A stretch of DNA of 64,000 nucleotides from Psychrobacter vallis. Its GTDB lineage: Bacteria; Pseudomonadota; Gammaproteobacteria; Pseudomonadales; Moraxellaceae. Shown piece by piece: positions 20,844 to 30,926 of the stretch. Numbering within the stretch: position 1 is the stretch's first letter; each line of letters starts with the position of its first letter. Made by a program: the position numbers and the translations under genes. Where the stretch lies: assembly GCF_904846715.1 (NCBI RefSeq), contig NZ_CAJHBU010000008.1, forward strand, positions 62,001 through 126,000. The letters run 5' to 3'. The notes below the pieces were generated by a model that did no database searches, was not told the DNA's origin, and was given only the letters and a program-made list of their open reading frames with translations.

Positions 20844-21527
20844 CTAGCTACTCAAGTTCGAAGGTTCGCTAAGCGTCTCGTTTTGCCATCGGTCACGCTT
20901 TACTGCTTTCATAAAGGCGCGCATCTTGGCGGCGTCTTTTTTGCCTTTATCCTGCTCAATACCACCACTGACATCGACCGCATAAATAGGCAGCTCTACA
21001 GTCGCAGCGACATTTTCGGCATTCAATCCACCCGCTAAGACAATGGGCAGCGCGCTGTCTTGTGGTATTAAATTCCAATCAAAGCGTGCGCCCGTACCAC
21101 CATATTTATGCTGATGATACGCGTCAAGTAAAATGCTACTCGCCCCTGCTGCGGCAAACTGGTCAATCTGGGCATTCACGCCAGCAATAGTGTCTTGCTC
21201 AGCATTAATACGCAGCGCTTTAATCCAGCGCTTATTGACGCTACTTGCCAGCTGTTGACACTGCTCTGGTGTTTCATCGCCATGAAACTGAATGATATCA
21301 AAAGGTACATTATTTGCTAGCTCAATCATTTCATCCTGAGACATATTCACCACCAATGCCACCACGCTGACAAAAGCCGGTACAGCGGCCGTCAATACTT
21401 GTGCCTGAGCTATCGTCACAGCGCGCGGACTTGGTGGATAAAACACCAAACCGACGGCATCTGCACCCAATTGCACAGCAGTCTGGACATCACTAAGCTG
21501 GGTAAAACCGCAAAACTTAACGTGCAT
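20844..21527 (-). CDS. trpF: Phosphoribosylanthranilate isomerase
   Basis: 227 residues, TIM barrel. KFCGFTQLSDVQTAVQLGADAVGLVFYPPSPR contains the family motif, with the usual catalytic Cys in KxCG. IQFHGDE and LLDA, VLAGGLNAENV and AVDVSGGIE follow. It catalyses the Amadori rearrangement in tryptophan synthesis. First gene of trpFBA and divergent from the photolyase gene with a 189-bp spacer. The C-terminal ~20 residues (after KDAAKMRAFMKAVK) are an extra tail. Confidence 0.95.
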   Translation of the reverse strand: MHVKFCGFTQLSDVQTAVQLGADAVGLVFYPPSPRAVTIAQAQVLTAAVPAFVSVVALVVNMSQDEMIELANNVPFDIIQFHGDETPEQCQQLASSVNKRWIKALRINAEQDTIAGVNAQIDQFAAAGASSILLDAYHQHKYGGTGARFDWNLIPQDSALPIVLAGGLNAENVAATVELPIYAVDVSGGIEQDKGKKDAAKMRAFMKAVKRDRWQNETLSEPSNLSS

Positions 21528-21716
21528 GATATGACCTTAGATATGACACTCAGTATAACAATGATGAACCAGCTAGCGATAAAGGCCAGTCGTCACTGCC
21601 AACGATTAACTATGATGATAATTTGTTAAAAAAACAGCAAATCAATTGCATCCAAAAACTTATCCTAGCATACTTTTATTCTTAATTTTGTTTATGATTG
21701 AGATAAGGATATTTGA

Positions 21717-23330
21717 ATGTCTAACACTGCGTCGGCAACCGCTAAAAACACCGACCATAACGATACAAGTACTAACGGCAGTCCGTTGCATTATTTAATG
21801 TGGTTTCGTCGTGATCTACGCGTTCATGATAATACTGCCTTAGCGGCGCTTTGTGAACGAGCAAACGCAGACAACGCTCAAGTCAGCGCGGTGTTTTTTC
21901 TGACGCCTGAGCAATGGCAAGCGCACGATATGTCGCTTGCACAGGTAAATCATATCACTCGCACCTTACCTCTACTCGCACAAAATTTGCAAACACAACT
22001 CAATATCAAGCTCATCGTACAGGGATCAAAACACTTTTCTGACTGCATTGAGACGCTAAGTGATTTTTGCACGACCAATGATATCACCTGTATCATGGCA
22101 AATCATGAATACGAAGGCAATGAAATTGCGCGTGATGAACAATTAATGGAACGATTTGCAGAAAATGACATCGAATTTATCCGTTTCCATGATCAATGTA
22201 TCTTGCCACCGCAAAGCATTACCACCAATGACGACAGCATGTACCAAGTGTTTACGCCGTTTTATAAAAAATGGCGACATACCCTAGATGTCAGCACCTT
22301 GCAGATTCATGAAGCACCAAGCGTAAACCAACACGAAAGCATTCAGGTAACATTGCCAAAAGACAGTGCAAGCACCATTGACGAGATAAAGACGCTCGGC
22401 ACAAAGACCACCAACGACTACCAAAAAATACGGCAAGACACTGAATCGCTACAGCATATCGATATAGAGGCTCAGATGACGCAAGCACGTGAAGCCTATC
22501 CTGCTGGGGAAACGGATGCTTGTCAGCGGTTAGAGGACTTTATTGCAGAAGATATCGATAACTATGATGTGAGTCGCGATGTACCGAGCCTACAGGCGAC
22601 CAGTCAGTTATCTGCTTACCTCACGATTGGGTCAATCAGCCCCAGACTTTGCTACCTACAAGCCAATAAAGCACAAGAAAAATTGCATGGTAATGATAGT
22701 GATAATGAAGATATCAATCGCTGGATAAGTGAGCTGGCGTGGCGAGATTTTTATCGTCATGTATTGGTAGAAAAGCCAGAGCTGATCCGTCATCAAGCCT
22801 ATAAAAATGAGACAGATAAAAATATCAGCTGGTCATACAACACTGATGATTTTGCAGCGTGGTGCAGGGGCAAAACAGGTGTGCCATTAGTCGATGCCGC
22901 CATGCGAAACCTCAATGCAACTGGCTTTATGCACAATCGCCTGCGGATGGTTACTGCCATGTTTTTGACCAAAGACTTACTGATTGATTGGCGCTTGGGC
23001 GAACGCTATTTTATGCAGCAGCTCATCGATGGTGACTTTGCCTCTAATAATGGCGGCTGGCAATGGAGCGCCTCAACAGGTACAGATTCTGCACCCTACT
23101 TTCGTATTATGAATCCTTTTAGCCAAGCCAGTACTCATGATGCTAAGGGTGAGTTTATTAAGACTTGGCTTCCTGAATTAAAAGACATTCCTACCAGTAT
23201 TTTGCATTCAGAAGAAAAGCTCCGTAAAGCGCTCAGTAAAGGGGGTAAATTTGCCAACCTCGACTACCCTGTACCAATGGTCGAGCATAAAACAGCACGC
23301 CAGCTCGCCATTGCAGAATTTAAAAAATAA
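21717..23330 (+). CDS. phrB: Deoxyribodipyrimidine photolyase (class I CPD type)
   Basis: 537 residues. N-terminal photolyase alpha/beta domain (LMWFRRDLRVHDNTAL) binds the antenna chromophore. The C-terminal FAD domain carries WRDFYRHVL, AWCRGKTGVPLVDAAMRNLNATGFMHNR and GDFASNNGGWQWSASTGTDSAPYFRIMNP. It uses blue light to split cyclobutane pyrimidine dimers. It is ~65 residues longer than the E. coli enzyme because of a polar linker (about 195-250). Downstream lies a 14-bp perfect inverted repeat (23381-23412). Confidence 0.95.
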   Translation: MSNTASATAKNTDHNDTSTNGSPLHYLMWFRRDLRVHDNTALAALCERANADNAQVSAVFFLTPEQWQAHDMSLAQVNHITRTLPLLAQNLQTQLNIKLIVQGSKHFSDCIETLSDFCTTNDITCIMANHEYEGNEIARDEQLMERFAENDIEFIRFHDQCILPPQSITTNDDSMYQVFTPFYKKWRHTLDVSTLQIHEAPSVNQHESIQVTLPKDSASTIDEIKTLGTKTTNDYQKIRQDTESLQHIDIEAQMTQAREAYPAGETDACQRLEDFIAEDIDNYDVSRDVPSLQATSQLSAYLTIGSISPRLCYLQANKAQEKLHGNDSDNEDINRWISELAWRDFYRHVLVEKPELIRHQAYKNETDKNISWSYNTDDFAAWCRGKTGVPLVDAAMRNLNATGFMHNRLRMVTAMFLTKDLLIDWRLGERYFMQQLIDGDFASNNGGWQWSASTGTDSAPYFRIMNPFSQASTHDAKGEFIKTWLPELKDIPTSILHSEEKLRKALSKGGKFANLDYPVPMVEHKTARQLAIAEFKK

Positions 23331-23380
23331 CGGCTGGACTCAAAAATAACAGGTCAGCTCAAAAATAATACAGTCGATAC

Positions 23381-23412
23381 TAGGGCGTGTTTGAATCATC
23401 AAACACGCCCTA
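23381..23412. repeat. 14-bp perfect inverted repeat with AGGGCGTGTTTGA ends
   Basis: TAGGGCGTGTTTGA, 4-base centre ATCA, then TCAAACACGCCCTA. The arms match the ends of the 1233-1508 element. It lies between the convergent ends of phrB and the DUF4230 gene. It could act as a bidirectional hairpin, although there is no U-run. A half copy of the 66-bp palindrome (AATTTGTACCAGTCTTG) follows at about 23437-23453. Confidence 0.75.
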
Positions 23413-23498
23413 AATAACATGGATATACGAAACTATAATTTGTACCAGTCTTGCTGACTCTCTTTTATATTGACCTAACTTCAACATTCGCTATGAGG

Positions 23499-24242
23499 TT
23501 AGCTAGCATTTGATGTGGCTATTGGCAACTGACACGCGCCTGTACCCTGAGTCGTAACCGTCACAACTGCACCTGTCAAGGCAAATAATTGCTGCAATTG
23601 CGTTTGAGCATTTTTTAGTGCCATGTTCATGACATCACCACGGCATGCGCGTTCAAGGACCTCTTTTTTGGCCATAGTCTGTGCCTGCGCCAATATCTTG
23701 GGATCGACTTGCATCATACCAAAAGCACCAGTCTGCCAGTCATAAATCTCGATATCATCTAGATATACGGAGAATATCTCTGATGGTGGCAAGGTAATGT
23801 TGATTTGTGGCATGAGAGCAGCTGAAGCCTCTTCTTGGTCAGCATTGAGCGGTGCTGTAGGCGGTATTACTTGTACCATTTCAGGCGTCAAGGCACTCAA
23901 ATCAATGCCTGCTTCTACACGACCACGCGCAATAAACAATGCCTTCTGCTCATCCTGCCATAGCTTCATCCAACTGCCAGGGCGCTCGCTAGTGATGACT
24001 GTATCTACGCTGAATGCGACCGTTTGCAGACGATTGAGCTGTTGGATCTGAGTGATGACACCCTCGCGAGTAATGGTCTCTATGGGTTTTTCTTCTGTTA
24101 TATTTTGCAGACTATAAATAGCAAATACGAGCGCGGCTAGACCAATCAGTAATACAATCCATGACATCATGGCAATCGGTTTTTTCACTTGTGGATTCGT
24201 CACCTTGTGCTCAACAGAAGAGCGATCATCAGGATTGTTCAT
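23499..24242 (-). CDS. DUF4230 domain membrane-anchored protein
   Basis: 247 residues from the ATG at 24242, chosen because GAGG lies about ten bases upstream; the frame could also start at GTG 24249-24251. One membrane helix (about 24-46) is followed by an exported domain with VITQIQQLNRLQTVAFSVDTVIT, the DUF4230 beginning, then VDPKILAQAQTMAKKEVLERAC and a C-terminal VTVTTQGTGACQ. The family has no known function. Two Cys near the C-terminus could form a disulfide. Confidence 0.75.
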   Translation of the reverse strand: MNNPDDRSSVEHKVTNPQVKKPIAMMSWIVLLIGLAALVFAIYSLQNITEEKPIETITREGVITQIQQLNRLQTVAFSVDTVITSERPGSWMKLWQDEQKALFIARGRVEAGIDLSALTPEMVQVIPPTAPLNADQEEASAALMPQINITLPPSEIFSVYLDDIEIYDWQTGAFGMMQVDPKILAQAQTMAKKEVLERACRGDVMNMALKNAQTQLQQLFALTGAVVTVTTQGTGACQLPIATSNAS

Positions 24243-24817
24243 ATGAGCCACCTCAAAATTTTAACGTTTATTTTTATAAAGTATATGCCAAACAACTGTT
24301 TCATATATAAATGCCGCTTTTAGGCAGCGACTTCAAGTAATGACTACCAATATGCTACACAATTTCTGATAGCCGCATTTCTAAACCATACTCTATTTAT
24401 TCACTATAAATATACTCAAAACGATTAAATAATCCAGTCATAGAGTTTTAATCTGACACTTTCAGTAACGTTCGGGCTGAAACAACAAAAAGTCATTGCG
24501 TCTTAGCCAAACTTTACCTAACATAGTCAGATTGCATTGATAAAACGTCGATATAGATTTGGTTTTCAGGCATTTGACTTGAAAATAATCCATTTAAGCG
24601 CTCGATATATCATTAGATCAATCATAGTTTATCCCTCTATGGTTAAAAGAGTTTTACTTATGTGCTCATTTACAAGTATATGAGTCACTAGGACGTATCC
24701 TAGATTATTGCTAAGTGATAAAGGTAAGCTTGCGGCGGCAATGAAACGATTAGCCATACGCTCAACATCCTACTACTTCTTCTTATTTTTTATCGTTGAT
24801 AAGGTTACGCTTTATTT
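24243..24817. other. Divergent spacer DUF4230 gene / proS
   Basis: About 575 bp, AT-rich, with no convincing ORF on either strand. It should contain the proS promoter and that of the DUF4230 gene. I see no T-box or other recognisable leader and no well-spaced sigma70 pair. Confidence 0.4.
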
Positions 24818-26536
24818 ATGAAAGCCAGTCAATTTTTATTTGCTACCCTAAAAGAAACCCCAAATGATGCCGATATCGCTTCAAGCCAATTGATGGTGCG
24901 TGCCGGTCTTATTCGTAAGATTGCTTCTGGATTATATATCTGGTTGCCTATGGGGCTGCGCGTTTTACAAAAGGTCGAACGCATTGTTCGTGAAGAGATG
25001 CAAAATGTGGGTGCACAAGAAGTACTTATGCCGATGACACAACCTGCAGAGCTTTGGCAGACGACGGGACGTTTTGACGATTATGGCCCTGAGCTGTTGC
25101 GCTTTAAAGACCGTCATGATCGTGATTTTGTGCTGGGCCCCACTCATGAGGAAGTCATCACTAATCTAGCCCAAGGCGAACTTCGTAGTTATAAACAGCT
25201 ACCCATCACTTTTTTCCAAATTCAAGGCAAGTTCCGTGATGAGATTCGTCCACGTTTTGGTGTGATGCGCGCTCGTGAATTTACGATGAAAGATGCCTAT
25301 TCATTTCATGTTGATCAAACGTCATTGGCCAAAACCTATCACGATATGTATGAAGCTTATACTCGCATCTTTACCCGCTTGGGTCTGGATTTCCGTGCAG
25401 TACAAGCGGATACAGGTTCTATTGGTGGCTTTGCGTCCCATGAGTTTCATGTGTTGGCAGATAGCGGTGAGGATGACATTGCCTTCTCAGACTCATCTGA
25501 CTATGCTGCCAACGTTGAGCTGGCCGAATCGGTAAGCACTGCTGAACGTCAAGCGCCTAGCCGAGAACGCGAAGACGTCTTAACAGAGAACATGCCCACC
25601 TGTAAGATGGTCGCTGAGCATTTAGACATTCCTTTAGAACAAACGGTCAAAACCTTGATTGTACATGGTCACACAGAAGACAATGAGCCACAACTGATTG
25701 CTATCGTCTTACGCGGTGATCACCAGCTTAACACCATCAAAGCTGAGAAAATCGAAGAAGCCAACGTGCCATTGACCTTGGCATCTGATGAAGAATTAAA
25801 GGCTGCTGGTTTATATAAAGGCTATATCGGTGTTGACTTAGATATGCCTGTATTCGTTGATCGTTCGGCAGCCGCCTTGTCAGATTTTGTGGCTGGTGCC
25901 AATGAAGTGAACAAACACACCATTGGTTTGAACTGGGAGCGCGATGCCCGTATCACTCGCATCGTTGATGTCCGTAATGTGCAAGAAGGTGATCCATCTC
26001 CTGATGGAAAAGGCAGCCTAAAAATCAAACGCGGTATCGAAGTCGGCCATATTTTTCAGTTGGGTGACAAGTATTCACAAGCGATGAACTGCACGGTATC
26101 TGGTGAAGATGGCAAACCCGTCACTCTCATGATGGGTTGTTATGGTATCGGTGTTAGCCGTATTATCGCAGCGGCCATCGAGCAGAACAACGATGAAAAC
26201 GGTATCATGTGGCCAAATACGCCTGCAGTCACTGACTCACTAGCGCCTTTTGAAGTGGCCATCATACCGATGAAGTCAAAAGAAGAGACCGTCATGCAAA
26301 CGGCGACGGCACTGTACGAAGAGCTAAAGTCTCAAGGCATCAATGTGCTACTCGATGATCGTAACGAGCGTCCAGGCGTTAAATTTGCGGATTTAGAATT
26401 GATCGGTATTCCACATCGTATCGTTGTCTCTGATCGCAATCTTGCCGAAGACAAATACGAATACGTCAATCGCCGCGAAGCAGAGAAACAAATGCTCAGC
26501 CGTGAAGAGATTTTGGCAAAAGTAAGCGGTAAGTAG
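24818..26536 (+). CDS. proS: Proline--tRNA ligase
   Basis: 572 residues, the bacterial ProRS length. Class II motifs are visible: motif 1 [16 protein letters not shown], motif 2 [26 protein letters not shown], and motif 3 [15 protein letters not shown]. The INS editing domain (about 230-400), which hydrolyses Ala-tRNA(Pro), is present. The C-terminal anticodon domain has [15 protein letters not shown]. It is followed by a terminator at 26555-26599. Confidence 0.97.
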   Translation: MKASQFLFATLKETPNDADIASSQLMVRAGLIRKIASGLYIWLPMGLRVLQKVERIVREEMQNVGAQEVLMPMTQPAELWQTTGRFDDYGPELLRFKDRHDRDFVLGPTHEEVITNLAQGELRSYKQLPITFFQIQGKFRDEIRPRFGVMRAREFTMKDAYSFHVDQTSLAKTYHDMYEAYTRIFTRLGLDFRAVQADTGSIGGFASHEFHVLADSGEDDIAFSDSSDYAANVELAESVSTAERQAPSREREDVLTENMPTCKMVAEHLDIPLEQTVKTLIVHGHTEDNEPQLIAIVLRGDHQLNTIKAEKIEEANVPLTLASDEELKAAGLYKGYIGVDLDMPVFVDRSAAALSDFVAGANEVNKHTIGLNWERDARITRIVDVRNVQEGDPSPDGKGSLKIKRGIEVGHIFQLGDKYSQAMNCTVSGEDGKPVTLMMGCYGIGVSRIIAAAIEQNNDENGIMWPNTPAVTDSLAPFEVAIIPMKSKEETVMQTATALYEELKSQGINVLLDDRNERPGVKFADLELIGIPHRIVVSDRNLAEDKYEYVNRREAEKQMLSREEILAKVSGK

Positions 26537-26554
26537 TTTTATCAGTAAAGACTG

Positions 26555-26599
26555 TCCAAAAAAAGCGCCTATCTCATCTAATAAGGTAGGCGCTTTTTT
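26555..26599 (+). terminator. Bidirectional terminator between proS and queF
   Basis: AAAAGCGCCTATCT and AGGTAGGCGCTTTT form a strong stem with a run of A before and T after, so it works for both strands. The 19-base segment AAAAAAGCGCCTATCTCAT recurs in the terminator at 29655-29693. Confidence 0.85.
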
Positions 26600-26640
26600 A
26601 TTGTTATAAGGTTGTCTGCTCAATAATATTAATGAACATC

Positions 26641-27513
26641 TTACTGCCGAATGAGACGGCTAGGCTTAGGCAGTAAATCAATATCACTGACACGGCAAGG
26701 ATTGATATCGATGCCGCCACGGCGCGTGTACCAAGCACGTACCATTAACTCACTTGGCTGATAGTATTGACTCAAATCCGCAAATATCTGCTCAACACAT
26801 TGCTCATGAAAACCATTGTGCTGACGGAAACTCAATATATAACGTAGCATGTTTGCTTCATTGACTGGTTTTTCACTCGTTATCGACACCGCCAATGTGC
26901 CCCAATCTGGCTGATTGGTCACCGGACAATTACTACGTAGCAGATTAGAGTAAAAAGCATAAGGCTGATTGCCGTCATTTACCACACTCTCACTGCGCGC
27001 TTCTGTTTCGTCATCGCTTAGTAGTGAAGCATCAGGATGCTCAGTTAATGCAACTTTTTCCGTGTTATCTGCCAGCGCACTATCAATACAAACGCCCTCA
27101 GGTTGAGCAATCAGTAGGTCTGATAAATTATCTTTTAACCCAAATAATTCAACCGTCACATCAGCTTGCACACACGCTGATAAATCTTTGGCAATCAACG
27201 TCTCTACGTCTTCCCAACTGGCAAATTCAGTAAAATTAACACTGTTTAGATATAGTTTAAGCGACTTTGATTCGACGATAAATGGTGAGCTGGCCGGAAT
27301 ACTAAAGCGCGCAATGGCGACTTGAGAGAGTCCTTGAGTGTTGAGCCAAGACATCTCAAAAGCTTGCCACCAATCCATGCCAACCGCTAATTTATCTGCG
27401 TGCCAACCAATAACATCACGTCCCATGCTGCGCGCGATAGGATATAGCGTTTCTGCATTATACTTGGTGGGATAATCGGTGGTTTGTTCGCCTAAGATAC
27501 CGTGAATACTCAT
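26641..27513 (-). CDS. queF: NADPH-dependent 7-cyano-7-deazaguanine reductase
   Basis: 290 residues, the long two-module QueF type found in gammaproteobacteria. The catalytic Cys is C196 in LLRSNCPVTNQPDWG with D203 nearby. The substrate motif ILSFRQHNGFHEQCVEQIF follows. The N-terminal half contains YNAETLYPIARSMGRD and SKSLKLYLNSVNFTEF. It reduces preQ0 to preQ1 in queuosine synthesis. A polar stretch (about 148-182) separates the modules. It is convergent with proS. Confidence 0.95.
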   Translation of the reverse strand: MSIHGILGEQTTDYPTKYNAETLYPIARSMGRDVIGWHADKLAVGMDWWQAFEMSWLNTQGLSQVAIARFSIPASSPFIVESKSLKLYLNSVNFTEFASWEDVETLIAKDLSACVQADVTVELFGLKDNLSDLLIAQPEGVCIDSALADNTEKVALTEHPDASLLSDDETEARSESVVNDGNQPYAFYSNLLRSNCPVTNQPDWGTLAVSITSEKPVNEANMLRYILSFRQHNGFHEQCVEQIFADLSQYYQPSELMVRAWYTRRGGIDINPCRVSDIDLLPKPSRLIRQ

Positions 27514-27633
27514 TTACTTTCCTAATATTAAACCGTTAAAAAATTGTGCTGCTCTGCTCTCAATGAGTTTGTGTTATCAAAAATACATTGAGGCGTTTTT
27601 TCTTTATTTATGCTATCTGTTGGACAAAACATA

Positions 27634-28440
27634 TTATAAACGCACGCGTGAGCCATTGCTCAGCAAGCGATAAGAAATGACATAAAATACCACGCAGAAT
27701 GCAAAAATAGCTACCATTGAATACCAAACATTTACGTCGGAGTAGCCAAGAATACCGTAACGAAAGGCGTTGACCATATAAACAATAGGATTCAAAAGCG
27801 ATATGTTTTGCCATAATGGCGATAAGTTTTCTAGCGAATAAAACACACCACCAAGATAGGTCAACGGTGTTAGCACAAAGCTTGGAACGATAGAGATATC
27901 ATCAAATGAGCGGGCAAACACTGCATTAATAAAGCCGCCAAGTGAAAATAAGATAGATGTACCAAGTACCGTAAATATTGTCACAAATAAATGCTCAATA
28001 CCCAAATCAGTAAAAAATAACGCTACTATCGAGACAATAATACCAATGGCCAAGCCGCGAAAGATACCACCACTGATGTATCCCATCAAAATAGCATGCT
28101 TGGAGACAGGTGAGACCAAAAGCTCCTCGATACTGGATGTAAATTTGGCACTAAAAAAGCTTGAGACCACATTGGAGTAACTGTTAGTGATGATCGACAT
28201 CATAATCAAACCAGGTACGATAAATTGCATGTACGGCACTCCGCCCATCTCACCCACACGCGAGCCAATCATCTTACCGAAAATAACGAAATAGAGGCTC
28301 ATGGTGATGACTGGTGGAAGCAATGTCTGTGGCCAAATACGCAAAATCCGGCGAATCTCTTTAAACCAAATGGTGCGAAACGCGATCCACTTCTTATTCC
28401 ATGACATGGTTTTATTATGATCGATCATTTCCTGACTCAT
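27634..28440 (-). CDS. yadH: ABC-2 type transporter permease, YadH-like
   Basis: 268 residues with six predicted membrane helices and the ABC-2 signature (PLTYLGGVFYSLENLSPLWQNISLLNPIVYMVNAFRYGILGYSDV). It pairs with the ATPase encoded just upstream, the two genes overlapping by 4 bp, so they are co-translated. The pair resembles E. coli YadGH, an exporter of unproven substrate. The start at 28440 was taken from the overlap. Confidence 0.85.
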   Translation of the reverse strand: MSQEMIDHNKTMSWNKKWIAFRTIWFKEIRRILRIWPQTLLPPVITMSLYFVIFGKMIGSRVGEMGGVPYMQFIVPGLIMMSIITNSYSNVVSSFFSAKFTSSIEELLVSPVSKHAILMGYISGGIFRGLAIGIIVSIVALFFTDLGIEHLFVTIFTVLGTSILFSLGGFINAVFARSFDDISIVPSFVLTPLTYLGGVFYSLENLSPLWQNISLLNPIVYMVNAFRYGILGYSDVNVWYSMVAIFAFCVVFYVISYRLLSNGSRVRL

Positions 28441-29399
28441 AACCCCGCCTCCTTCATGCTGTCTGTACTTTGAATATTTTTATCTACTAAACGCATAAAC
28501 AACTCTTCTAATCGATTGGCCTTATTACGCATACTAGCCACGGTAATGCCTTGCTCAGACAGCTGATTGAAGACATCATTTAACGATTCACCTTCAGTCA
28601 GCGTAACTTCAAGTGTCTGGTTATCTGGCTGAAAAACGTCTGTCACACCTGTCAAAGCTAACTGACGCATGAGCGGTGTATCTAGATCGAAAACAAACGT
28701 CTCAACCGATAGCTGTGCCAGCAAGTCTTTCATTTCTGTATTGATACGAATCTCACCATGATCCAAAATCGCAATGCGTTTACACAGCTGCTCGGCTTCC
28801 TCAAGATAATGAGTGGTCAAAATAATCGTGGTGTTTTCTTCAATATTAATTTGCTGCATAAACTCCCACATAGAGCGGCGCAGCTCGATATCGACCCCAG
28901 CTGTTGGCTCATCCAAAATCAACAACTTTGGTTTATGAATCAACGCACGCGCAATCATCAAACGGCGTTTCATACCACCGGATAACTCACGCGACTTACT
29001 ATCGCGCTTATCCCACAGACCAAGCGCTGTTAATAATCTCTTTGCTCGTGGTCGTGCTTCTTTGGCAGGAATACCAAAATAGCCCGCTTGAGTAATCAAG
29101 ATATCTTCGACTTTTTCAAACATATTAAAATTAAACTCTTGTGGTACAACCCCAAGGTATTGTTTGGCAATCGAAGGATTCTCTAGCAAGTCTGTGCCAA
29201 AAATATGCACGCTGCCTGTGGTAGGTTTGAATAGTGAACTGATGATGCCAATCATCGTAGATTTACCGGCACCATTGGGACCAAGTAACGCAAAAAACCC
29301 GCCTTGCGGGACGGTTAAGCTGACATCTTTTAGTGCCGAAAACCCGTTGTCATAGGTTTTGGATAAATTTTGGATAGTAAGGGCTGGTACTTCAGACAT
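28437..29399 (-). CDS. yadG: ABC transporter ATP-binding protein, YadG-like
   Basis: 320 residues from MSEVPALTIQNLSKTYDNG, with AAAGAGG eight bases upstream; the frame extends 15 codons further without a ribosome site. Walker A is GPNGAGKST, the ABC signature LSGGMKRRL, Walker B LLILDEPTAGVD, and the switch His TTHYLEEAE. The C-terminal ~90 residues are the extra domain common in ABC-2 exporters. It powers the permease encoded next. Confidence 0.9.
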   Translation of the reverse strand: MSEVPALTIQNLSKTYDNGFSALKDVSLTVPQGGFFALLGPNGAGKSTMIGIISSLFKPTTGSVHIFGTDLLENPSIAKQYLGVVPQEFNFNMFEKVEDILITQAGYFGIPAKEARPRAKRLLTALGLWDKRDSKSRELSGGMKRRLMIARALIHKPKLLILDEPTAGVDIELRRSMWEFMQQINIEENTTIILTTHYLEEAEQLCKRIAILDHGEIRINTEMKDLLAQLSVETFVFDLDTPLMRQLALTGVTDVFQPDNQTLEVTLTEGESLNDVFNQLSEQGITVASMRNKANRLEELFMRLVDKNIQSTDSMKEAGL

Positions 29400-29431
29400 G
29401 AATACCTCTTTATTTGTGATGAATTTACATA

Positions 29432-29528
29432 ATACCAATTCCAAAAAACCTGCTTCGCTATGGCAAACTTGCTCAGTCTATAAATATAGTCCTTGCACTC
29501 GTTTTCCTTGCTACTCAAATTTTTGAAA
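29432..29528. repeat. Diverged copy of the 109-bp dispersed repeat
   Basis: The segment GCTCAGTCTATAAATATAGT followed by GCACTCGTTTTCCTTGCTAC lines up with the core of the copies at 57238-57346 and 59637-59745 (same strand orientation). It lies upstream of the ABC transporter operon. Confidence 0.5.
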
Positions 29529-29654
29529 AGGTTATAAGAACGTTGTTAGAAAATAAGTATATAGAAGAGACGATATAATCTGATGAAATGAGGCTATGAC
29601 TGGTGAATTTCAACTGCGATGTTTTAGAAGCACTATATTGATAATACTGATGAT

Positions 29655-29693
29655 TAAAAAAGCGCCTATCTCATTACATGAAATAGGCGCTTT
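29655..29693 (-). terminator. Terminator after the cytochrome c gene
   Basis: On the minus strand AAAGCGCCTAT and ATAGGCGCTTT pair perfectly and run into TTTTTT. It shares 19 bases with the terminator at 26555-26599. Confidence 0.8.
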
Positions 29694-29739
29694 ACAGATA
29701 TATGTATCGTAAAAATCTTAGCAAAACACTTGATAAAAA

Positions 29740-30408
29740 CTAGCTGGCTTCATCAACCATATAATCTACTGCATTTTGGACTTCTTCATCAGGAATATCA
29801 GCACCACCCTTTGCAGGCATGGCATTGAAACCATTGATAGCATGTGTATATAAGGTCTCTTTACCTTTTGCTATACGTGGTCCCCATGCACCAGCGTCAC
29901 CCAATATTGGTGAACCAAGTAACCCTGCGGCATGACAAGTCTGGCACACAGCATTGTACACGGCTTTACCCTCACGAGGACCGTCACCAGCTGCTGGACC
30001 AGCTGCGCGTGCCGTTACATCACAAACCTCATCCTCTTCAAAGCACACTTTAGCAACAGGCTGAATGCGAGCAATCAAGTTAGGATATAGAGCGATCAGC
30101 TTTTGCACTTGTGGTGTGTCTTGCGGAATTGGCTCTTCTTCAGCAGCAGGCGCTGCAGCGGCAGTTTCTGCAGACGCAGCCCCATCTACTGGTGCGGTGG
30201 CATCAGCATCAGCTGGCGCATTGCCTGTGGTATCTGCAGCAGCTTTGGTCTCATCACCCACTTTTTGAGGAACATTTTCTACCACTTCCTGCGCTTCTGC
30301 GACATCAGTAACGGTTACAGGAGTCACTGCGACATCTTCAGCTTGGCTCACCGCGATACTAGCGATTCCTAGAATGGCAGCTGCCGATAACATAACTACT
30401 TTTCTCAT
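29740..30408 (-). CDS. Exported c-type cytochrome, c5-like
   Basis: 222 residues. Signal peptide about 1-23 (MRKVVMLSAAAILGIASIAVSQAED). An Ala/Pro-rich flexible linker (about 53-92) follows, then a single class I cytochrome domain with haem motif CQTCH (155-159) and the axial Met in NAMPAKGG (M197). An extra Cys pair (C122, C129) lies just before the domain. It is probably a periplasmic electron carrier. An in-frame stop directly upstream fixes the start, and a short leader ORF (30425-30457) precedes it. Confidence 0.88.
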   Translation of the reverse strand: MRKVVMLSAAAILGIASIAVSQAEDVAVTPVTVTDVAEAQEVVENVPQKVGDETKAAADTTGNAPADADATAPVDGAASAETAAAAPAAEEEPIPQDTPQVQKLIALYPNLIARIQPVAKVCFEEDEVCDVTARAAGPAAGDGPREGKAVYNAVCQTCHAAGLLGSPILGDAGAWGPRIAKGKETLYTHAINGFNAMPAKGGADIPDEEVQNAVDYMVDEAS

Positions 30409-30424
30409 TCGTCACGTTCTCTTA

Positions 30425-30457
30425 TTACGTATACAAAGGCTTGCACGGCTCAGACAT
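30425..30457 (-). CDS. Possible 10-codon leader ORF upstream of cytochrome c
   Basis: The minus strand reads AAAGGAGG, nine bases, then ATG and ten codons (MSEPCKPLYT) before TAA. The stop lies 16 bp before the cytochrome start. The Shine-Dalgarno is near-perfect and better than that of the cytochrome gene itself (AAGAG), which suggests real translation and possibly coupling. Confidence 0.35.
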   Translation of the reverse strand: MSEPCKPLYT

Positions 30458-30770
30458 TCTGTCTGTCCTCCTTTGATGACCTCTCATCATCAATAGCAAA
30501 CAGCCATCCCGCGTGCCAGCACACTTGTAATCGGTGATTATAAATATGAATTCTCCCTGACATTATAAGGGAAAAGGCAGGTAAATTGCCATGCCTGATT
30601 AATGACTATCCTGTTTTTTCTTAAAAAACATCAATCACAGCCTTCATCCATTGGCTTTATGACTTTTATTTGTTAGACTAAGCGGTCTTTATTTTTCGAT
30701 ACTCATACTGCTTACAACGCTCGTTTAAGCACGGTATTGATTAATAAGGTATGCAATCAATTGTCATAAC

Positions 30771-30847
30771 GCGCTCGTAGCTCAGTTGGATAGAGTATCG
30801 GTCTCCGAAGCCGAGGGTCGTGGGTTCGATTCCCGCCGAGCGCACCA
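30771..30847 (+). tRNA. tRNA-Arg (anticodon CCG)
   Basis: 77 nt with encoded CCA. The acceptor GCGCTCG/CGAGCGC is fully paired. The anticodon stem TCGGT/GCCGA encloses CTCCGAA, anticodon CCG at 30805-30807, reading CGG codons. D-arm AGCTCAGTTGGATAGAGT and T-arm GGGTTCGATTCCC are canonical. Confidence 0.96.
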
Positions 30848-30926
30848 ATAATCCGCATTTACTCTTTCCTAGTACTACCTAATATCTCTAACGCCTTCTA
30901 CAGTTCTTATGCCTGTTTCTAACCAA

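Noticed and set aside
24243..24817. T-box or other amino-acid leader before proS
   Set aside because: No T-box bulge sequence, specifier stem or terminator hairpin could be found; such leaders are also rare in gammaproteobacteria.
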